Shown: positions 37,034 through 45,674 of the stretch, piece after piece | Layout: each line of letters begins with the position of its first letter | Position numbering within the stretch: position 1 is the stretch's first letter | Assembly (NCBI RefSeq): GCF_013074385.2 | Contig: NZ_JABEYA020000003.1 | Span: 62,001 to 126,000, forward strand | DNA from: Vibrio ostreicida | GTDB taxonomy: Bacteria; Pseudomonadota; Gammaproteobacteria; Enterobacterales; Vibrionaceae | DNA: 64,000 nucleotides | Reading direction: 5' to 3' | The notes under the pieces: model-generated | The model's input: only the letters and a program-made list of their open reading frames with translations | What the model was told of the DNA's origin: nothing | Databases searched by the model: none | Position numbers and translations under genes: made by a program

Positions 37034-37344
37034 TGGAACAACATCAGCAATCAGGCGCTTCAGACTATGTGAAAGGCTTTCTCGCGTCATTGGTCCTCAC
37101 TGTTATTCCATTCTACTTTGTGTGGATGCAGACCTTACCACATAGCGCGACATACGTGATTCTATTTGGCTGTGCGTTGGTACAGATTTTCGTCCATTTT
37201 AAGTACTTCCTGCACATGGAAGTCAAAACCTCAGATGGACGTTGGAATCTTGTATCACTGATGTTTACCGCCATTGTGGTCTTGATTTTGATCGCGGGTT
37301 CGGTGTGGATTATCTATAACATGAACGTCAATATGAAGTTGTAG
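37033..37344 (+). CDS. cyoD: Cytochrome bo3 ubiquinol oxidase subunit IV
   Basis: 103 residues, three membrane helices, with VQIFVHFKYFLHM as in CyoD. The correct start is the ATG at 37033 inside TAATG at the cyoC stop; a longer reading from 36952 would overlap cyoC and is not needed. It stabilises the CuB site during assembly (family knowledge). Confidence 0.95.
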   Translation: MEQHQQSGASDYVKGFLASLVLTVIPFYFVWMQTLPHSATYVILFGCALVQIFVHFKYFLHMEVKTSDGRWNLVSLMFTAIVVLILIAGSVWIIYNMNVNMKL

Positions 37345-37351
37345 GTATCGT

Positions 37352-38218
37352 ATGTTCAAACGTTATGTGTCGATCACCAAGCCAGGTATCATCATCGGGA
37401 ATTTGATTTCCGTGGCAGCAGGCTTTTTCCTTGCCGCCAAAACCGAGTCGGCCAGCGCAACCTTACTGTTGGCCACTTTGGCTGGTGTGGGGCTTGTGAT
37501 TGCATCGGGTTGCGTGGTGAATAACATTTTTGACCGAGACATCGATCAGAAAATGAAGCGTACCCAAAATCGGGAATTGGCCCAAGGTAACATCAATATT
37601 GATGTCGCCTTTATTTATGCATTGGTGATGTTGCTTAGCGGAACCGCTTTACTGTACCAATTGGCCAATCCGCTCGCTGCAGTAGTGGTGTTGCTCGGCT
37701 ACGTGTTTTACGTTTTTTTCTACACCATGTGGTACAAGCGTCACTCGGTTTATGGGACATTCGTCGGCAGTTTGTCCGGCGCGGTGCCGCCATTAGTGGG
37801 GTATCTTGCCGTGACAAACTACATCAGCCTTGAAGCGACGGTGTTGTTTGCCATGTTCTGTTTGTGGCAAATGCCCCACTCATATGCGATTGCGATGTTT
37901 CGTATGCAAGACTATCGTGAGGCGGGGATCCCAGTTTTACCTGTCACGCAAGGGATCGAGAAAGCCCATCGTCATATGAAGGCGTATGTGGTGGCGTTTG
38001 GTGGTCTCGCTCTGGCTTTATTTTTGCTCGGGGAAGCCGGATATGAATATTTGGCGGTTGCGGCGATAACTTGTGGTATGTGGATGCAGGTGACGTTTCG
38101 TAACCTCGACCATAATAACTGTATCAAGTGGTCGAAATCCGTCTTTAAAGTATCGTTGGTGGTGGTGATGAGCCTTAGTGGTGTCTTGGGGCTGGAGTTG
38201 ATCACTCTACCAACATAA
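37352..38218 (+). CDS. cyoE: Protoheme IX farnesyltransferase (haem O synthase)
   Basis: 288 residues, UbiA prenyltransferase superfamily with about eight or nine membrane helices. Motifs: VVNNIFDRDIDQKMKRT (the N-x-x-x-D-x-x-x-D type motif) and QDYREAGIPVLPVTQG. It converts haem B to haem O for subunit I. Last gene of the cyo operon, 7 bp after cyoD, followed by a strong hairpin at 38360. Confidence 0.96.
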   Translation: MFKRYVSITKPGIIIGNLISVAAGFFLAAKTESASATLLLATLAGVGLVIASGCVVNNIFDRDIDQKMKRTQNRELAQGNINIDVAFIYALVMLLSGTALLYQLANPLAAVVVLLGYVFYVFFYTMWYKRHSVYGTFVGSLSGAVPPLVGYLAVTNYISLEATVLFAMFCLWQMPHSYAIAMFRMQDYREAGIPVLPVTQGIEKAHRHMKAYVVAFGGLALALFLLGEAGYEYLAVAAITCGMWMQVTFRNLDHNNCIKWSKSVFKVSLVVVMSLSGVLGLELITLPT

Positions 38219-38359
38219 TAACGGGTAAGTCGTCCCTTGTTTGGTTTTGCTATGCCGTTTAGCGGCGATCCCAAGATTGTCTGATATTCGGGATGTTTGT
38301 GTGAGCAAAACAAGGCAGGGGGCGCGTTTTATCTCTGTGTCTCAATATTGATTACTACT

Positions 38360-38400
38360 CAGTCAGTGGGGTTTTTGGCCCCACTGACTGATTTATTTTA
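38360..38400. terminator. Bidirectional terminator between cyoE and the cytolysin gene
   Basis: CAGTCAGTGGGG and CCCCACTGACTG, 12-bp arms around a 7-nt loop, followed on the plus strand by ATTTATTTTA. It serves cyoE and, by position, also the convergent cytolysin gene. Confidence 0.85.
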
Positions 38401-38402
38401 GG

Positions 38403-40175
38403 TCACTCCAGCTCACTGCAGATGCAGGTAGCTGTGCCAAAATCGGCAAACCGACTGGTGAACTGTGTGCCATTGGGTTTGGGATCGTCATAGGCGACTT
38501 TAAGCACGCTAGGCTGCTGTGCAGAGGCGTCAATGAGGTTGATGGAATGGTCTGCGTTAATGGTAAACAGCACATCATTGGTAAACCGATTTGGCTCCTC
38601 CCAATACCAGACCTGTGTATTGGGCGCATAATCATCATCACATTGCTCACTGAGACTGAGTTGTGGCTCAGAAGAATCCAAACAAAGAGACAGATCAGCG
38701 ACACTTCGGTATCGCTTTTCCTGATCGTAGACAAAAGACTGGGATTTACTGCCCTCAACGCACTTCTTGAACGTTAGGGAATGGTCGCTGTCAACCGTGA
38801 GACACTGGGCTTCGTCTTGACTCAAATAAACGGACTTAATCGTGACCGCATCGCTACCGAGAAACCAGGGGCTATCCCAGTCAACCACAATGGTAAACCC
38901 ATCCGAATATTGGCGCTTTTCATAGTTGCGATCTTTCTGCCAACTGCTTTCAGTGCCCGCTGAATGGAGTTCGTTGGACGTAATGTATCGACGCCCAATA
39001 TAGAATCGATTGCGCCCAAACAGAGCGAGTGTTTCAACCTTGGTCAAGATATCGATGGTGGAGAAACCGGAGACATGATTTTTTGCCGCGATTTTGGCGA
39101 CGAAATCGGGCCGAAGCCCTTGCAGAGAGAGCGGATTATCGTTTCTTAATTTATCAAAGTCCCATGGTAGATCTTCGGATCTCGCGTAATCCCAACACCA
39201 GCCGTCGGCGGTGCCTAAATCACAAAAACCTTGCTCAGGATCAAGATGAGAGCCATAGGTGTTGTTGACGTATTTAATTTGGTAGCCTCGGTTATTTGCT
39301 TGAGTGAGCAAACCAAATTGCCGCTTACTGTTGATTTTGTATTTATTCGTAAAATTATACTCAATATCTCTGATTGGCATCTTGGGCGATAATCCCAAGC
39401 CGAGTTTAATCGACGATGTGGTTTCTTTCTCGATGCGAGTGTCAGTCTGGTCTTGCATCTTTGGTTGCAGATCATTTAGGTATATATCGCCATTTTCCAA
39501 TCTTTTGCTTTCATTGATTCTAATGTCGATGCTGCTTGCATCTATGTATTCTCTATACACAAAGCTGGTATTACTATTGTGTTTCCATGTCCTATAAATA
39601 TCTTCTTCTTCTCCCATATTAATTCCCGCCCCTTCATCAAGAATAATCTCTACAAATTTGTCTTTGTCACCAAATTTATAGAAGTACGGGGATTTTCTGT
39701 AGTAGCGGACTTTAAATTTTAGGTTGGTCCTTCCTTTCTCTTCCCGCCCGACCTTGAAGCGCCGGTGGAACGTAAATTCAATCACTTGTGAATTATGGAC
39801 ATTTGTTGCGAATCTTCGGTTTCTTTTTTTCTGATTCGAATTCTCATTCAATATTTGAGAAATGTAGCTGATATCTCGAGTGTCCATTATGTAGATTTGA
39901 CGTAAAGAAACATCATCAGGGTAGGTGATTAAATTATAAGGAGATCCGAAACCAATACCGATGATTTTTTGTGTGAATTCCTGCCTCTCACCCTTTGAGA
40001 TATTGGCTAAATCAAGAAGGTAAAAGCTGCAATTTTCAGGTTTTATTTTTTCCTGACCAAATAAGGTGCACCTATCTATATCTTGTATGCTGTGAGCATT
40101 TTTTGCATGAATAAAGGGGGAAGATAGCAATATTATTCCTATCAAAACCAAGCGGGAAAGATATTTTTTCATCAT
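38403..40175 (-). CDS. VCC/VvhA-type pore-forming cytolysin precursor
   Basis: 590 residues with signal peptide (cut near FIHA-KN, residue 24). About 30-110 resembles the pro-domain of V. cholerae cytolysin HlyA (LLDLANISKGERQEF; IGIGFGSPYNLIT). A basic KKRNRR (116-121) sits at the pro-domain/core border. About 125-430 is the leukocidin-like barrel-forming core (ETTSSIKLGLGLSPKMP; FTNKYKINSKRQFGLLTQAN) ending in VDWDSPWFLG. About 445-560 is a ricin-like beta-trefoil (QSFVYDQEKRYRSVADLSLC; WYWEEPNRFTND). The C-terminal beta-prism lectin of HlyA is missing. The 5' two thirds is visibly more AT-rich than neighbouring genes. The start has AGAAGG upstream. Confidence 0.88.
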   Translation of the reverse strand: MMKKYLSRLVLIGIILLSSPFIHAKNAHSIQDIDRCTLFGQEKIKPENCSFYLLDLANISKGERQEFTQKIIGIGFGSPYNLITYPDDVSLRQIYIMDTRDISYISQILNENSNQKKRNRRFATNVHNSQVIEFTFHRRFKVGREEKGRTNLKFKVRYYRKSPYFYKFGDKDKFVEIILDEGAGINMGEEEDIYRTWKHNSNTSFVYREYIDASSIDIRINESKRLENGDIYLNDLQPKMQDQTDTRIEKETTSSIKLGLGLSPKMPIRDIEYNFTNKYKINSKRQFGLLTQANNRGYQIKYVNNTYGSHLDPEQGFCDLGTADGWCWDYARSEDLPWDFDKLRNDNPLSLQGLRPDFVAKIAAKNHVSGFSTIDILTKVETLALFGRNRFYIGRRYITSNELHSAGTESSWQKDRNYEKRQYSDGFTIVVDWDSPWFLGSDAVTIKSVYLSQDEAQCLTVDSDHSLTFKKCVEGSKSQSFVYDQEKRYRSVADLSLCLDSSEPQLSLSEQCDDDYAPNTQVWYWEEPNRFTNDVLFTINADHSINLIDASAQQPSVLKVAYDDPKPNGTQFTSRFADFGTATCICSELE

Positions 40176-40402
40176 AAGACCTTCTCATTTAATCGTTATT
40201 TTTCTAAGTTGTCTTTCAAATCTGAATGATGGCAATATACCGATATCATTTCATATATGCAAACGGTTGCTTAATGGTCAAATTATTATTTATTTGAAAG
40301 GGAATAATGAGAGAAAAGCGCTTACACCATTATCTTTTGAGTGTATGTGAATACAGCCGCGTGAGATCTCAATGGATCCCACTGCGCTTGAACTGGGGCG
40401 GT

Positions 40403-41797
40403 TTAGGGCTGGGTAAAAAGTAACGTAAATGTACTGCCGTGATGGGGCTGGGAGGTGAGGTGGATTTCCCCACCAAGGTTTTTGGCCATGGCGGAGGCGA
40501 GCGAAAGGCCCAATCCATAACCTTCGACATTCGTTCGGCTTGAGTCGACCCGAAACAGTCGCTCGAACACCAAATGTTGGTCGCGCTCTTCAATACCAAT
40601 ACCGGTGTCAATGACACGGATGCGCAGGTGGTGAGCATGGTTGAGCTTAGCGTCAATAGTGACTTTTCCGCCTGCGTCAGTGTACTTAATCGCATTGTCG
40701 ACCAAATTGACCAATATCTGGGTGAGTTTATCGGGGTCTGATTGCAACACGATATGATTGGCTAGGTGGAACGTCAGCTCGATACTTTTTTCATCCGCGA
40801 CATCTTCATACCAACTGATCACGGTGTTAATCACATGCCCTAAATCAGTAGAGACCCATTTCTGCTCACGTTTACCGGTTTGCTCATCGTTGAGCTTCAT
40901 TAACGTGGTCAGCATAGTGTTGGCGCGAGCCGCATATTCAGCGCAGTCCGCCAGAGCGTGTTTAAGTTGAGTTGGGTCGGTCTGTTCGAGTAGCGCTGAA
41001 TGAGAGGCCAGTGTGATGCGTGATAGTGGCGTACGAATGTCGTGAGCAATCGCGTCTACCGTAGTATTGAGGACCACGGTGATATGGTGAAGCCGAGAGA
41101 TGGCGTCGTAAACGTGACGGCTGATCACATCCAAACCCTTGGGATCGGTGTTGGATGGGTTGGGCGGGTTATCCAATCTCCCCTGACTGAGCTGGTCAAG
41201 CAGATCATCAAGCGTGACCAGTGGCGCCATCGCATTGTTAATGATGCGTCGAGTAAAAATAGCCGTCACAAGCAGCATTACAATGAGAGCATAAAAGGTC
41301 ATTAACCATTGTTTATAGGCAATGGGGTAACGCGCTCGATTATCGAGAACTAGCCAAAAATCTTGAGTTTCACCTGTCATCTTTTTCGCCATAAAAGGCT
41401 GAGTAATAAATGCAGAAAACCAGAACTTTTTGTCCGTTGTATAGGCGGATAGGGTCGAAAGTGGTGGTTGAGTGTCATCGCCGGCAACAAACGTCGAGTG
41501 GTGTTGATCGCCACTCGATACAGAATAGGCGGCAATGTTGTTGTCAATCAGGCGGTAGGGGTTGGCGGACATGACATGGGTTAAGCGCTCAGCAGAGTCG
41601 TAAGTCAGAATTCGTTGGTACTCTGTGGCCATCGAATCCATCAATTTACTTTCGGTTCGGTAAAGGTCAAAAAATAGCACGGCGCCTATCGCCAATTCAG
41701 CCAGTAAGAGGCACAGCAACAAGATCGACATCAAACGCAGTAATAGAGTCTGTTGGGTTTTGCTTAATGCCTGTTTAATCTTGTGATTTGAGGACAT
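40403..41797 (-). CDS. Sensor histidine kinase of a two-component system
   Basis: 464 residues. TM1 at about 20-44, a periplasmic sensor of about 120 residues, TM2 at about 164-182, HAMP (189-240). HisKA has H252 in DAIAHDIRTPLSRIT. HATPase has LVNLVDNAIKYTD, DTGIGIE and GYGLGLSLASAMAKNLGG. The class is that of QseC/PmrB-like kinases. Its start overlaps the response regulator gene by 23 bp. The kinase pairs with that regulator; the ligand is unknown. A GlcG/HbpS-like periplasmic protein is encoded divergently and may supply the signal. Confidence 0.94.
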   Translation of the reverse strand: MSSNHKIKQALSKTQQTLLLRLMSILLLCLLLAELAIGAVLFFDLYRTESKLMDSMATEYQRILTYDSAERLTHVMSANPYRLIDNNIAAYSVSSGDQHHSTFVAGDDTQPPLSTLSAYTTDKKFWFSAFITQPFMAKKMTGETQDFWLVLDNRARYPIAYKQWLMTFYALIVMLLVTAIFTRRIINNAMAPLVTLDDLLDQLSQGRLDNPPNPSNTDPKGLDVISRHVYDAISRLHHITVVLNTTVDAIAHDIRTPLSRITLASHSALLEQTDPTQLKHALADCAEYAARANTMLTTLMKLNDEQTGKREQKWVSTDLGHVINTVISWYEDVADEKSIELTFHLANHIVLQSDPDKLTQILVNLVDNAIKYTDAGGKVTIDAKLNHAHHLRIRVIDTGIGIEERDQHLVFERLFRVDSSRTNVEGYGLGLSLASAMAKNLGGEIHLTSQPHHGSTFTLLFTQP

Positions 41798-42455
41798 AGC
41801 CTACCCCTCGTAGGGTATGGATTAACGACGTACTGAATCCTTTGTCGACTTTACTTCTTAATCGACATACCAGCACGTCGACGACATTGGTCTGTGGGTC
41901 GAATTGATACCCCCAAACCTGCTCTAATATGGTGGTTTTGGATATCACGGTCTCTGGTCTTTCCAGCATCAAGGTCATCAGAGTCAACTCACGTTGATTG
42001 AGCTGGATGTTGTGGCCATTGCGCTTGAGGACATGTCTTAAGAGGTCGAGAGACAGTTCGCCATAGTTGAGTTGATGCGCTTGCGCTGGGTTCTGCTTGC
42101 CTCTTCGGCTCAGTGACTGGCAGCGGGCTAGTAATTCGGAAAAGGCGAAGGGCTTCACCAGATAATCATCTGCTCCCGATTGCAATCCGGAGACTTTTTC
42201 TTCAACGGAGTGTTTGGCACTAAGAATAAGAACGGGCGTGGTGTGCCCTTCTCCGCGTAGCTCCGCTAGCACTTCAAAGCCATCTTTCTGTGGCAGCATA
42301 ATGTCGAGAATAATCACATCATAGGTTTCGGTCACCGCGTGGTGCAGCCCATCAACGCCGTTAGTTACATGAGTCACGAGGCTTCTTTCCTGCTCGAACC
42401 CATTAATAAGAAAGCGTGCAATATGAGTATCGTCTTCAATCAACAGTATTTTCAT
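41775..42455 (-). CDS. OmpR-family response regulator
   Basis: 226 residues from the ATG at 42455 (MKILLIEDD); an in-frame ATG at 42503 would add 16 unlikely residues. Receiver domain with D8/D9 and D51 (IILDIMLPQKDGF), then a winged-helix effector domain (ELTLMTLMLERPETVISK; TNVVDVLVCRLRSK). It probably regulates its own operon and the divergent GlcG/HbpS-like gene. Confidence 0.94.
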   Translation of the reverse strand: MKILLIEDDTHIARFLINGFEQERSLVTHVTNGVDGLHHAVTETYDVIILDIMLPQKDGFEVLAELRGEGHTTPVLILSAKHSVEEKVSGLQSGADDYLVKPFAFSELLARCQSLSRRGKQNPAQAHQLNYGELSLDLLRHVLKRNGHNIQLNQRELTLMTLMLERPETVISKTTILEQVWGYQFDPQTNVVDVLVCRLRSKVDKGFSTSLIHTLRGVGYVLKSQD

Positions 42456-42535
42456 GGATGTATCATCTCTTTGCGGCTCTTGAACTAAAACGGGTTCAAA
42501 CACTTTACCAACAACTTTTGAGGAATATAAGCAAG

Positions 42536-42551
42536 ATTACGGATCTGTAAT
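42536..42551. promoter_or_regulatory. Inverted repeat in the divergent promoter
   Basis: ATTAC-N6-GTAAT between the response-regulator gene and the GlcG/HbpS-like gene. A plausible regulator site, though OmpR-type regulators often use direct repeats. Confidence 0.4.
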
Positions 42552-42628
42552 GTTCGGGCAAGTTTTTGGTAATTACGCTCAGGTTAGGATGTGGGTGTTG
42601 AATACAACAGACGACTCTAGGAGACACG

Positions 42629-43129
42629 ATGAAAACAATGAAACTAACCTTACTTGCGACTTCACTTGGTTTGCTTGCCACCTCTTTTCATAGCCTTGCA
42701 GAGGATCAGAAGCACACCGTATCTGTACTGCAAATTTCTTCAAAATCGGCGTTAACATTAGCGGCCGAAGCGCTGCACCAATGTGAAATGAAAGGCTACA
42801 CGGTCTCGGCGACCGTGGTTGATGTTTCGGGTGATGTCTTGGCTCAGGTGCGTTCAGATGGTGCAGGAGTCCACACACTCGAAAGCTCGCGTAAAAAAGC
42901 TTTTACTGTCGCCAGCATCAAGCAACCTTCTGCCAATTTGATGACGTTGATTGCAGAGAAACCGATATTGGCCCCGTTGCAAAACATGGATGAAAACTTA
43001 CTGTTTTTGGCAGGGGGTGTGCCTGTCCTGCTTGATAACCAATTGATTGGAGCCATAGGGGTCGGTGGTGCGCCGGGAGGCCATCTAGACGTTGCCTGTG
43101 CCGAGGCGGCCCTAAAAACGGTGTTCTAA
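42629..43129 (+). CDS. Periplasmic GlcG/HbpS-like protein
   Basis: 166 residues with a signal peptide (MKTMKLTLLATSLGLLATSF, cut after SLA). The mature part is a GlcG/HbpS (DUF336) domain: ALTLAAEALHQCEMKGYTVS, VVDVSGDVLAQVRSDGA, and the C-terminal GAIGVGGAPGGHLDVACAEA. HbpS of Streptomyces binds haem outside the cell and modulates the SenS/SenR two-component system. Here the gene is divergent from a two-component pair, which suggests an analogous link. GGAG-type ribosome-binding site (CTAGGAGACACG). Confidence 0.88.
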   Translation: MKTMKLTLLATSLGLLATSFHSLAEDQKHTVSVLQISSKSALTLAAEALHQCEMKGYTVSATVVDVSGDVLAQVRSDGAGVHTLESSRKKAFTVASIKQPSANLMTLIAEKPILAPLQNMDENLLFLAGGVPVLLDNQLIGAIGVGGAPGGHLDVACAEAALKTVF

Positions 43130-43309
43130 GACAGATCCTAGCCTTTGCGCCTAATGTTCAGTGTCAATGGGTATGGTTATATTAAACAGGCTCACCATGG
43201 AGGGTGGGCCTTAGCCAATGTTCATCAAGTGACATCGATAAGTTCACCTTGATGTCATAAATACATTGTTTAATCTATATGCAATTAATTGTTTATGGAG
43301 AAAATAGAG

Positions 43310-44668
43310 ATGGTCTCTGGACACAAATGGCGCCATTGGATGGTGTTACTTAGCGTATTAATATCGACAAGCGTATCAGCCAATCAGAAAAAGGTGCTGT
43401 TGGTTGGGATTGATGGAATGCAGTATCAACATATTGATCAGTTACCGACCCCGGGCTTTGATCGATTGAAGATCACCAAGGCTTATACGGGGGGCATTAA
43501 AGGCAGATTCAGTCAACAAAAAACCATCAGTGGCCCTGGATGGGCGACGATACTTACTGGTGTCTGGGCAAATAAACACAAGGTGACGAGCAATAATGTT
43601 GGTCCTGCCGATCCCCATTGGCCGAGTCTTTTTCGTCAGATTTATCGCGCTGATCATGATGCAAAACTCTATTCGTTCTCGACATGGGGCACCATCAATA
43701 CACTCTATTTTCCCCATGATATGCCCCTGTTGGAAGGACGTTCTGAAGGGGGGAGTGATCAAGACAGTCTGTTGCGAGCAATAGACGTTATTGATAACCA
43801 AAACCCTGATTTCATTTTTATACATCTTGATGAGCCTGATAGCGCAGGGCACAGCCATGGCTGGGGGACGGAGTATGATAAGGCGATTAAAGGCAGCGAT
43901 GCTAGGCTTGCACGGTTGCTTGATGCGGTAGAAAAACGTGAGCGGGAAAAAGCAGAAGATTGGCTGGTGTTAGTCACGACCGATCACGGACGAAATAGTA
44001 GGACGGGTAAGGGGCATGGTGCTCAAACAACCAATGAGAAAACCATTTTTATTGCTTCAAACCAAACGCTCAATCAAACATACCTTCAATATATCTCCGT
44101 TTTTAATCAGGATTTTGGTGGTATTTACTCTCAACCCGCGCAAACTTTCATTGTGCCGACGATTTTGGCATTTATGGGCATTGAACCCCCAATTCATCGT
44201 TTGGATGGTTTGCCTTTACTTGGGGAAATAAAGACACAGAAGGTATTTTCTACGATTGATGATCGGCGGTGTGGTTTAGAGTGGGATGCCGACGTAGGGC
44301 AGCCTGTGTCGCTTTCTCGCTACGAGCATGTGGCTAAATTTGATTGCAATGACTCCGCGGACCCGTTGTGGGTGAATGGCGATACCATCTACGCCAATAT
44401 TTTTGGCTCATCCTGTGGTTTGCAATGGCAGGCGACTAAAGGATCACCGAGTCCAATGGGGAGCAATGAACATATTGCCAAGTTTGATTGCAATAACGAC
44501 GGTGATCCTTTGACCATTAGCGAAAATGACCTATTCAGTTGGATTGACGATCAACAATGTGGGTTTGAGTGGCATGCGAAAAGAGGGCGCCCCATGACAT
44601 TGGGCAACCATGAACATGTGGCCAAGTTTGATTGTGACGGCCATGCCGATCCATTGAGCTTTGAGTGA
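43310..44668 (+). CDS. Secreted type I phosphodiesterase/nucleotide pyrophosphatase with C-terminal Cys repeats
   Basis: 452 residues from the ATG at 43310, 9 nt after GGAG, giving the signal peptide MVSGHKWRHWMVLLSVLIST. Catalytic domain of the alkaline-phosphatase superfamily (ENPP-like): VLLVGIDGMQ, the nucleophile region TISGPGWATILTG, HLDEPDSAGHSHGWG and VTTDHGRNSRTGKGHG, supplying the two-metal ligands. The last 135 residues hold three copies of a roughly 40-50-residue unit: C-G-[LF]-[EQ]-W ... E-H-[VI]-A-K-F-D-C-[ND] ... D-P-L. The Cys pair in each copy probably forms a disulfide. I do not recognise this repeat as a named domain; it may be a binding module. Confidence 0.87.
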   Translation: MVSGHKWRHWMVLLSVLISTSVSANQKKVLLVGIDGMQYQHIDQLPTPGFDRLKITKAYTGGIKGRFSQQKTISGPGWATILTGVWANKHKVTSNNVGPADPHWPSLFRQIYRADHDAKLYSFSTWGTINTLYFPHDMPLLEGRSEGGSDQDSLLRAIDVIDNQNPDFIFIHLDEPDSAGHSHGWGTEYDKAIKGSDARLARLLDAVEKREREKAEDWLVLVTTDHGRNSRTGKGHGAQTTNEKTIFIASNQTLNQTYLQYISVFNQDFGGIYSQPAQTFIVPTILAFMGIEPPIHRLDGLPLLGEIKTQKVFSTIDDRRCGLEWDADVGQPVSLSRYEHVAKFDCNDSADPLWVNGDTIYANIFGSSCGLQWQATKGSPSPMGSNEHIAKFDCNNDGDPLTISENDLFSWIDDQQCGFEWHAKRGRPMTLGNHEHVAKFDCDGHADPLSFE

Positions 44669-45167
44669 GCTGAGTTTGCAATCATAACTGTCTGACGTGT
44701 TACGGCCCTTTTTCAATGTGTCTTTCATTCATAGTCATAGGGCCGATTTGTCTAGGTTTATCCGTCCACAACTTGTATCGGCTTTCTTTGTCACCGTGAA
44801 CACGCCTTTCATTTTCTCAACGTTGCCCTACATCTTGACGATATATTCACCTGTATGATTTATGTCCACCACAATCATTTTTTATGCGAATTGGGCGATA
44901 TTATCCCGATCATTTTAGGTAAAACGCCGTGTTGGTTATAAAAAATCATTGAGAAGGTTATTTTTATATCATTGTTGACGTTGCCTTACTCCGTAGAGCC
45001 GGAGGTCGGTGGGCCAAGCCATGTCATCGACTGCGCGATGACCGATTTCGTTGATTGGACTCATCTCCCCCCAAAGTCACCCGTCAAATTCTCTCCTATA
45101 ATGATGGTATTACTTTTAGTGGTTGGGTGTTGGAACGCAACATGCCCTAAAACGAAAAAGGTTATTT
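44669..45167. other. Intergenic region, possible weak terminator
   Basis: About 500 bp. CGGCCCT (44703) and AGGGCCG (44739) could form a stem with a long loop after the phosphodiesterase gene. A 67-codon ORF at 44972 has no good start context. Nothing else is recognisable. Confidence 0.45.
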
Positions 45168-45674
45168 ATGCGTAATATCATGCTGAGCGTGACCGTGAGC
45201 TTGATGGCGAGTATGGGCCTTTTTAGTCCTGCTTCCGCTTTATCTCTTTTACAAGGTGACCCGATGCTTTGGGTGTCGGGAAATATTGCGAATACCAACG
45301 CTGATGGTCAGCTTGTATTTGATTTGGCCATGATTGAAGGCTTGAACCAGGGCAAAATCACCACCAATAACCACGTTGTCGAGGAGATGGCAGAATATAC
45401 GGGGCCTCTATTAATGGGGATACTGGATCACGTTGGGGCCAAAGGGGCGAGTGTCAAAGTGATTGCGTGGGATGATTATGTCGTCCGCATCTCGATAGCG
45501 GACATTAAAAAATATGGTGTTTTGCTTGCGACGCACGAAAATGGTGAGCGGATGACCATTGATGGTAAAGGGCCGTTTTTTATTGTTTTTCCCTTTTCTC
45601 AGTATCCAGAACTGAGAAGCAATTTTTACTACAGTTTGTCTGCTTGGCAGGTCAAAGAATTGGTTGTTGAGTAG
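45168..45674 (+). CDS. Small periplasmic protein of the molybdopterin-oxidoreductase fold, no cysteine
   Basis: 168 residues from the ATG at 45168 (MRNIMLSVTVSLMASMGL signal peptide, AAAAGG upstream). The mature protein resembles the Oxidored_molyb/SUOX-like domain of small exported Vibrio proteins: LWVSGNIAN, GASVKVIAWDDYVVRISIAD, and GPFFIVFPFSQYPELR. It has no cysteine at all, so it lacks the cysteine that ligates molybdenum in YedY/MsrP-type enzymes. A catalytic role is unlikely; a ligand- or redox-sensing role for the following hybrid kinase fits better. Its TAG stop overlaps the kinase GTG start (TAGTG). Confidence 0.75.
   Translation: MRNIMLSVTVSLMASMGLFSPASALSLLQGDPMLWVSGNIANTNADGQLVFDLAMIEGLNQGKITTNNHVVEEMAEYTGPLLMGILDHVGAKGASVKVIAWDDYVVRISIADIKKYGVLLATHENGERMTIDGKGPFFIVFPFSQYPELRSNFYYSLSAWQVKELVVE

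Noticed and set aside
44972..45175. 67-codon plus-strand frame before the molybdopterin-fold gene
   Set aside because: No ribosome-binding site, and it overlaps the start of the next gene; composition not convincing.
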